A stretch of 64,000 bases of DNA from Cylindrodendrum hubeiense (Eukaryota > Ascomycota > Sordariomycetes > Hypocreales > Nectriaceae): positions 1-64,000 of the forward strand of contig JAANBB010000104.1 in NCBI GenBank assembly GCA_014621425.1, written 5' to 3'. Position 1 is the stretch's first letter, and each line of letters opens with the position of its first letter. Positions 57,062 through 64,000 of this stretch are shown here, piece by piece. The position numbers and the translations under genes are program-made. The notes beneath the pieces were generated by a model, which was not told the DNA's origin, ran no database searches, and saw only the letters and a program-made list of their open reading frames with translations.

Positions 57062-58549
57062 GATGTTTCAATAACAATCTACATCCAAAAATAAAAACGA
57101 GTGCAAGTCGGTTTCGCACGATCAGTTGCAAGCTTCGGGCTCAGTCTTTGTTTTGAACTTGTCTGCCTCATGATTCTAATTGAAGTGGAAAACAAGGTAC
57201 ACGCACGCGGTAAACAAAAGCCCAACCCAAACAACAAACACCAAATCTCATCCATTGGGCACCCTCAAAAGTCTGGGCAGCCCAGGGATGGCGTTTGTGT
57301 TTAGAGAGGCGCAGGGCTCTGTTGAGCTGGCGGCACAGTGCCTGAGCATATGCACAAGTGTTTCCTCGGCCTGTCGTCGCCAGAACGGTGGGAGGCCGCG
57401 GCGAGTGTGCACCTAACTCGCGTTTTTGGCGATTTGGTCATCCACTATCTTGGAAGGTGAAGCGGGTAGTCGGTGAAGCTGGCTCGTAGGTCTTATACAG
57501 GGAGACTGGTGGATGTGACTGGCCGGTTGCTGGAATGCCGTGACTCAGAATGACATTACCTCGGCAACAACTGCGCGAGATTTTGAGCATTTTGTCTTGG
57601 AATGGCCTCCCTTCATGAGGCACATCTATCTATGTAGTTTCCCTAGACAGTACCTCACGGAGTTACATCCAGGTACTGCGGTCTGGGGCCAAATAACTGG
57701 CCTGTCGATTTCCGGTCCGTTCCCCCCTCCCTTGGGCCAGTTTCAGTCAGGGTAGCAAATCTCATTTGGGGCCAGATTTTCCGCAGGGTTGACAATCACT
57801 ACGTCCATAAAAGAGGCGCCTTTCTACATTTGTCTCACGTAGCTTGGAGTATAAAGAACGTCGTGTACATCACCCTCCACCCACGCACAGATTTCATATC
57901 AAGTACTTTCTTCACCTGCCGACACTCTCAATCCTTGGATGGTCGAAAATGTATTCCGACTCATCCCTGCCCGGTAATCGATAAGTCGCTCTGTACTCAT
58001 AGATTAAATCACAGCATTCCCAGCGACATCGGATTGTCGAGCAGCTACTCCATAGCGGCAATCGCTACCCTCAAGCCGGCTTCACGGCCTACTGTTACTG
58101 ACAACACCTTCAGGGGGTGACGGGGCTTGTCCCCTGACGCCTTGAGAACGGAACACTTGCTGCAGAACAGCTCGGTTGCAGTTTTGCCGTAGAATATCAA
58201 GGTATGTGCTCACTTGCAAGCAATGAGAACCAACCCAACACTGACTAACTGACCATACAGTTGAGTGAGAGGTGATGGGACAGGATAACAGCATTTAAGA
58301 CTGAAAACACCAACCGTTTGCACTTGATCACAGCCAGTCACCACATCATCTTAACTCGAATTATCCTACATACCAACACGAACCCTTGAAACCCACAGGA
58401 AACAAAGGACAAAATATCATATTTTGAATCCATCTTCAATTCAACGTGCGGGGTGCTATTGACCCCGCGCGGTTCACATTCAGAGACACAACAATGATCA
58501 TCACTTAGAACGACTTGGGCGTGGCCCATCAGATGCAACCAATTACCTG
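57062..58549. other. Spacer with second GGGGCCA repeat cluster
   Basis: 1.5 kb with no supported gene. It may contain a first exon for the C2H2 gene that follows; a candidate ATG with a GT donor (TATTCCGACTCATCC then GTAATC) lies near 57,950 but is unproven. Confidence 0.45.
57683..57785. repeat. GGGGCCA repeat cluster related to the 55.4-kb element
   Basis: CTGGGGCCA at 57683-57691, TGGGCCAGTTTC near 57,733 and TTGGGGCCAGATTTTCC near 57,766 repeat the core of the 55362-55554 element. After it comes CAGGGTTGAC, comparable to CAGGGTTAAC just right of that element. It looks like a second, more degenerate copy. Confidence 0.45.
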
Positions 58550-59593
58550 GTGCACGCATTCGACAATTCTTCTAACGCTCCCTTCCCCATCAGTTATGAC
58601 GGGACACAGACCTCCCCCGACGGGACTGCCCAGAGTTCCTCACTGCCTTCAGATTCATCTAACACCTTCTCCTCTGACAACAATCCCTATCATCAATTCT
58701 ACGCTAAGGCTGTCGAACTTCTTCTTGCGATACCTTTCCCTGATGAGGGGCAGAGCGGTGTTACAACTTTCTTGGATTGGCAGATGTTGGAACCAGGGAA
58801 GTCTGCGACACTCGAGGTTAACGACGTCTTTCAGATGGCTCATGACTCCACAATGAACAAGAGCACATCCATGACCGAGCAGCTGGAGGAATTTCACAAC
58901 CTTCTTCGGCCAACAAATCAGACTTCTACTATTCACTCGACGAGGATCGATCTTAATAATTTACCTCCACAGATCTTGCCGAGCCCAGATTCTTTCCATC
59001 CAACCCCAAGCGAACAAGATACTACTTCTCTAAGAAAACCGGACCTTGGGCCCCAACCAGATACCGGCGATAACATCCACGTCTTCGCTTCAGGTCTCTC
59101 ATCTGTTGACAGTCAGTCGGTATCCCTAGGCTCGCCAAATCTCTCTCCCCTGTTGACGACATCGTCAGTTGGAGAGTCTAAGATCAACAGTCCAGGACCC
59201 CGGTACCAATGTGAGAAAGGATGCACCAAGTTCTTTCAAAGTTCAAAAGACCTCGACCGACACTATAAGAGTCGGGATCACATCTCACCTACTGCCAAGA
59301 AGTTCAAATGCCAGTGTGGATATAATACCGCTCGAAAGGACCATTATATTAGGCATCTCAAACGAGAACGTCAATGCAAGTTCAGCCACTCTGACTTCCA
59401 TTGTGTCTGCTCCCAAATTACTTCTTATACCGATCGTTCGAAGATTCTCGATCATCTAGGAGTCTGCAAGGTCGGACTCAAGCCTCCAGGACGACGGCGG
59501 AAGCAAGCAAACGACTTGAACCTTGGAACACGACCTAGAATAGAATTACACGAACACTTCACGAAGTCTAACATGGCCGAACTGATAAATTGA
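58550..59593 (+). CDS. C2H2-type zinc-finger protein, 5' end unresolved
   Basis: 347 codons are open to the stop at 59593. The N-terminal part is Ser/Thr/Asp-rich and disordered. The zinc-binding part at about 225-320 has CEKGCTKFFQSSKDLDRHYKS with a following His, then CQCGYNTARKDHYIRHLKRE and CVCSQITSYTDRSKILDHLGVC, as in fungal C2H2 regulators where the second finger reads CxCGYxxxRKDHYxRH. A basic stretch (KPPGRRRKQA) follows. The codon at 58550 is GTG, not ATG, and the frame is open back to a TGA at 58460 with no in-frame ATG; the first in-frame ATG is at 58784. A spliced upstream exon is likely, with possible acceptors near 58,483 and 58,507. DNA binding is inferred. Confidence 0.65.
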   Translation: MHAFDNSSNAPFPISYDGTQTSPDGTAQSSSLPSDSSNTFSSDNNPYHQFYAKAVELLLAIPFPDEGQSGVTTFLDWQMLEPGKSATLEVNDVFQMAHDSTMNKSTSMTEQLEEFHNLLRPTNQTSTIHSTRIDLNNLPPQILPSPDSFHPTPSEQDTTSLRKPDLGPQPDTGDNIHVFASGLSSVDSQSVSLGSPNLSPLLTTSSVGESKINSPGPRYQCEKGCTKFFQSSKDLDRHYKSRDHISPTAKKFKCQCGYNTARKDHYIRHLKRERQCKFSHSDFHCVCSQITSYTDRSKILDHLGVCKVGLKPPGRRRKQANDLNLGTRPRIELHEHFTKSNMAELIN

Positions 59594-60552
59594 AGGGACA
59601 AAAACCCCTCCCCGAATTCTCTTGCTCGCCAACCCAGTCTTTCTGTGCTCTATATTTCACTCAACAACAACACGATGGTGGCGTTTGAAAGTTTGCGATT
59701 TGCATCAGGCAGTTGTTGCTGCTTCTGGTGACGCCCCCATGATCTGATAGGAATGATCTTGCGATTATTGCCCACTGGGGCGGAGGGGATGGGACCAAGA
59801 GAGGAGATTCTTGACGAATGTAAGGAGTTCAGGGTTATTTGCGTTTTCTTCGATGGCAGTTACCCTGTCGTCTATCATACCGATGAACTATTAAACTAGA
59901 ACGAAACCACATCCCTGATGTCACGTTAGAAATAGTGCACTCAAATGTGCTAAAAGTTTGGCCTGTCCACGGTTTGGCGTGTTAAAGTTAACATGGCCAT
60001 TATCAGAGGCATACCCGTTTTCTTTTTTCACCTTCTTTTTTTCCTCTTCGTTATTCCTTTTTTCAACCCCAAAAAATCAATAAAAAAACTGTGCGTTGGT
60101 TAAGCGCACCTACAAGGATTGGTCCACCAGAGTGTAACAAAGGAGTCTTGGGGGCAGGTTCTGTTACATTGTAAAGCGGTCACTTGGCGAATGCATAGAT
60201 TGCACTCGCCCCGCGCTCCTCGTAGGCGTCTGTCACCTACGTTGTCAGGCTGATCCAGGCCCATTACTCTCACTGTAAGCTGCCCTTAACCCATTCTATG
60301 TGGTCGGCTGATTCTAAGCGCAGATAGGAAATACCCCAGATCCCGGTAAGTAGGTTGAGACACTCAGTCTATCGCTCGGAGTTCAGAGTTAAAGCTTATG
60401 ATCTACATTCGAATTCATTATCGAATTTATCAGGAATATCCTTTATCATTCATATAACATAGAAATATGATCCCTCCCAATTTGGTTACCCTATTTATGG
60501 CATGTATTGCAATCAAGTTCTTTTCAAAATCCCTCTGCGTCTGCCTTGCCTC
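59594..60552. other. Intergenic, convergent 3' regions
   Basis: 959 AT-rich bp between the C2H2 gene and the P450 gene, with T- and A-runs near 60,020-60,090. No gene recognised. Confidence 0.5.
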
Positions 60553-62436
60553 TTACACCTTCTCTGCCTTGCGGAACTCGATCATGGCACCGTTCTTAGC
60601 ACTCGTAAAGGTGTCAACCAGCTGGAACTCCGACGTCCGATGTCGGCCCCATTCGTTGCCCGGCTTACCCTCGCCAGGATCCTCAATGCCAATCGCCCTT
60701 CGCATATCGAAGAGATACATAGTCCGCGCCAGGGTGTTAGTCATCTCCACATATGCCAGACCCTTGCCGATGCATCCTCGCGGGCCGACGCTGAAGGGGC
60801 AGAAGGCGCTCTGGGCCAATGCGACTTCGTCCTCGGTGGTTGGGCGGCCGGTCAAGGGGTTCATGGCGCCGACAAGCCAGCGCTCAGGCACGTAGTCAAA
60901 CGGCGAGGGATAGTACGCCTCGTTATGGTGGATGGTATAGTGCGGTGTGCCGACGACAGTTCCCACGGGGATAGTTTCGCCGTCGATAGTGATACCACCA
61001 GGGAGAACCTCACGGGGGAGAATACCGCCAACCGAGGGGGAGAGACGCATGGCCTCGTCGATGCAAGCTCGGAGGTAGGTGCAGGATCCCAGGACCGGGC
61101 CATGGCTGACCTCTTCAACATCATTGAACTTGGAGCGGATCTCTTCTGTCACAATCTTCAAGGCACGAGCGCTGCGGGTGAGATAGAATAGCGTGGCGGC
61201 CATGGCAGTGGACGTGGTGTCTGATCCGGCGATGATACTGTTGCGACTCATGTTAGTAACATACTCGAACATGGTTAAACGAGGCTACTCACAGCAGATT
61301 TGACTCTCCCCAGAGCTCGGGAGTGCTGAAGCCCTGGCCAGTTTCGGGATCGCGGGCCTTGAGGAGGTAGTAGAAGAAATCTCGACGGTCCGTTTCCTCT
61401 CCAAGCTTGGTACGCTCTGTCAGCTGCCCCTTGCTATAAGCCATGTATCTGGCGCGGCCCGCAGCGAGTCCGGGGAAGAGGACCTTGTCGAGCTTCAGAC
61501 GATCGACGACCGGCATGGTTCCACACTGGCATTTATTAGTTCCAGGACTTTGCTCGGGCCTTTCTCACTTCACTTACAATCAGATGACGGGTTGTAGCTG
61601 CCTCGACAAGACCGAGAGCGAAGCGGTTTTCAGGGCTCTCGAGCATGTGGAAGGCCTTTCCAAAGCTCAAGTCACCAAGGATATCCATGGCCAGGTAGTT
61701 GCACCAGTCACTCATGTTACGGGGCTTCGACCAACCCTTGGCCTCGGCGCCGCCATCCTCAATGCCAATCTGCTCGCAGAAAGTGCGCACGTTGCCCAGG
61801 ATGTAGCGCTGCATCTCCTTCATGGCACCCTCGGCGAAGGCGTGGGACAAAACGCGACGCTTCCGGGCATGGAGCTCCTTGTCCCGGGTGTTGTGGGTGT
61901 TGGATGCCGGATGCACAAAGGCATTGTAGAACTCGGACTTGCGCACGTTAGAGCGGAAACCGTAGATGTCCTTGAGGGCCTTGTTGGAGTTGAAGACGAG
62001 CGAGTTGGGGCCGAAGCGGACAACCTTGCCTGACAGTGCCTGTTAGAGCCGGTCGGCCAGTTTTGGGGAGAATCAGATACTCACCATATTTCTGGTGCAA
62101 TCTCCAGAACTCGAGGTGCCGGTCGCCCTTGTATGCGTGGTAAAGCTGGTATCCGTCTGTGATTTTGGCGATGAGGGGGCCAGGGTACTTGGCCAGAGGG
62201 TGGAAGAAGACTCGATACACGACAATGCCGACAGCCTAAGAGCGCCAGTTAGTGACCAGCTTCATCATTTTTTGGGGCCTTGTGGCCCAATTCATCCTCC
62301 CATTATTCTCTTTTTCTTTTTTCTTCGGTGTCAAGTAATTTGACCCTCGGAAAGTAGTGCATCAACTTACATAGAGCAGCCCTCCTCCTGCAAGTAGCCC
62401 CAGCCACATCCACAGATGTCCCAAGTCAAGCGCCAT
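60553..62436 (-). CDS. Cytochrome P450 monooxygenase
   Basis: ER-bound heme monooxygenase of fungal secondary or detoxifying metabolism; substrate unknown. Exons are 62436-62371, 62235-62085, 62029-61578, 61525-61293 and 61237-60553, giving 528 residues. The N-terminal membrane anchor is [19 protein letters not shown] continuing over the first intron, followed by the proline region HPLAKYPGP. The C-helix reads [12 protein letters not shown], the I-helix AGSDTTSTA, the ExxR motif EAMRLSP, the PERW motif, and the heme-binding loop [15 protein letters not shown] with axial Cys456. The pattern resembles fungal CYP65/benzoate-hydroxylase-like groups (recalled, not searched). No polyketide, peptide or terpene synthase lies nearby in the window, so a metabolite cluster is not shown. 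The reading frame is intact. Confidence 0.93.
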
Positions 62437-64000
62437 CTCGTGTAAGTCGTGTTTGCAGCCGGCGGGTATCACAAGAAGTAGAATAGAAAGAGGAGCAGGT
62501 TGTGACCAGACCAGATTCCCAGGAGGGAAACCGAAAGACTAATAAACGCTGTTTGCTGCGAGCACAATGCGAGCACAATGTAAGCCCAAAGCCCTCCCTC
62601 TCTCTCTCTTATGGTAAGCTGGGATGCTCGCAGGGTATGTGGCCCAGCGGGCGCGACGCTCGCAGTCGGCTTGCGGCGGCAGAAAGCTTGTCGATTCTGG
62701 GGTTGGCGGCCCAAGTGCCGAGGCGGCTAGGTTCGGATTGGAAATCGCGGAATTGTGACGCGATGGATTTCAAGACGTAAAGCAATAGATCGCGGGGACA
62801 AATCGGCAACTGGTGATTGGAGAATTGGGAGCTCGACCGCTGCTGTGTGACAGCAGTATTGTGCTGCTGTGGATCTGTGGGTTTTGTCCCGGCGCTTGAA
62901 TGGGCGAGGTTGAGCTGCGAGCGCGACAACTGCAAGACTGGTCATTTAAGTGACGGCCATTGAGTCACGGCTTTGCGCCGCGACGAGGGGGCAATTGTCA
63001 CAGTGACGAGAGAGAAATGTCTGGCGGTGTGTGGTCCTTTGTTGCGCCGGTTGCGCCGGTTGCGCGCCAGATGCGCCGGATGTGTCTGGGTTTTACTTTA
63101 GGCGTAGTTCACTCATGGTCATCTGCCCGTTTTGACTTCCTTGCCACGCTGAAGCTACCAGAGATAGTGGCCACATGCCAGCCTTGAGACCGGTCCCTAG
63201 GTCAGCCCAGCGGTTCAGCTCGTTGTGCCGCCATCCCTTGCTGAATTCGTTTACTTCCCTCCGTCCTTCGTCGCTGCGGAATTCTCGGTCCAAGTCCCAG
63301 GTCCGTCCGCCGATCCCCTCCCCTTCCCCTCCCGCTCCCCTGTAATCAAGTCCTCTTCTCTCTCTTCTCCCTCGTCTCGCCGCATCCGGCCGAGCCTCAG
63401 CCGTGCGGCTCCATCCCCGCCCCGCGGAATCGCAACCCCAGGTGCGCTGTAGCGCTTGTCCGTGTCGTCATTCCCGACGGTGTGCGGTTCTTGCCGCTCG
63501 TCGTGGGACTGCAGTCGGCGGTGGGGGTCGGGGTGGGGCTCCCCAAATGCCGGCTGGCCGGGTCTTACGGAGGCTGACTTCTTACATCGTGCTTGTCTCG
63601 ATGAGGCTCGATCTCACACAGGTCCTACAAATGAGGGCCATTTCGGGGTTGGGATGGTGGTCAGCCGCTAGAAGGCTATTATCGGGTGTGCACTTAATTT
63701 CTGCATTTATCGTATAATCCGCGTCACCGCGGGCGCTGCTTTCAACTACACACTCAAATCTGACCCCAAGATTTCCACAGCTCGTATCAAACACCAATTA
63801 CAGAGCCAAATGCATATTTACAAAAGAGGATGGGCCCGAATTCTATTCGAATGAACGCGCTGACATCACAAATCCAAGAACAAGGGTAGCAGTGCGGAAC
63901 ACAATAAGCTACTGATCCTACCCTACACCATCAACAACACCTTACATAACTCGGATCCACTTGAATATCGCACATCAAAGTAGTCAATACAGCAGCACAG
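62437..64000. other. Right-end region, nothing recognised
   Basis: 1.56 kb upstream of the P450 gene. Frames on both strands lack domains and overlap. A short GTTGCGCCG triplication lies near 63,045-63,070. The next gene is presumably outside the window. Confidence 0.5.

Noticed and set aside
60553..62436. Secondary-metabolite gene cluster around the P450
   Set aside because: No backbone synthase, transporter or tailoring partner is visible within the window; the nearby C2H2 gene alone is not enough.
1..64000. tRNA, rRNA or CRISPR features
   Set aside because: Read-through for tRNA B-box-like sequences in spacers gave no matching cloverleaf; no rRNA-like or spaced direct-repeat array was seen. 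A tRNAscan-type search would be decisive.

Overview
The window is nuclear DNA of a filamentous ascomycete (Pezizomycotina, most likely a Sordariomycete). The reasons are many short GT..AG introns (about 48-113 bp, one of 283 bp) with CTRAC-like branch sites, gene families limited to these fungi (HET-domain proteins, fungal GPI1, COX20, NUP42 and CUE3 homologues), compact GC-rich housekeeping genes and more AT-rich accessory spacers. All exon junctions given here were placed by hand; every multi-exon model closes in frame.

Region by region. 1-4321 is gene-poor. 4322-8980 holds phosphoglycerate mutase (gpmI), Mediator subunit MED9 and tubulin cofactor C. 8981-11547 is non-coding and rich in low-complexity repeats. 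11548-16563, all on the minus strand, holds an orphan basic protein, GPI1 (GPI-anchor synthesis), a small membrane protein and MDM35 (twin CX9C, mitochondrial lipid transfer). 17077-19666 holds a DEK_C-domain nuclear protein and an aldose 1-epimerase. 20905-24629 is a divergent pair: a ferric/cupric reductase-like flavocytochrome and a CTR copper transporter, sharing an intergenic region with repeated TTGCTCA copper-element-like sites. 25953-31042 holds a small SAM-domain protein, PIS1 (phosphatidylinositol synthase), a hypothetical nuclear protein and COX20. 31593-38337 is POL2, the catalytic subunit of DNA polymerase epsilon, with two MluI cell-cycle boxes upstream.

From about 38.5 kb the window mixes conserved genes (CUE3, ribosomal protein S20/uS10, the FG nucleoporin NUP42) with accessory ones. 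The accessory genes are a HET gene broken by one in-frame TGA, a C2H2 zinc-finger protein carrying a trypsin-like protease domain with a plausible His/Asp/Ser triad, an intact HET gene, a MITE-like inverted-repeat element, an unrecognised basic protein, a second C2H2 protein with an unresolved start, and a cytochrome P450. HET proteins serve non-self recognition, and trypsin-like domains are also known in fungal NLR-type proteins, so 38.5-57 kb looks like an accessory recognition neighbourhood among housekeeping genes (inference).

The strongest leads are the zinc-finger/protease fusion, the reductase/transporter regulatory region, the broken HET gene, the MITE-like repeat family and the paired MCB sites at POL2.
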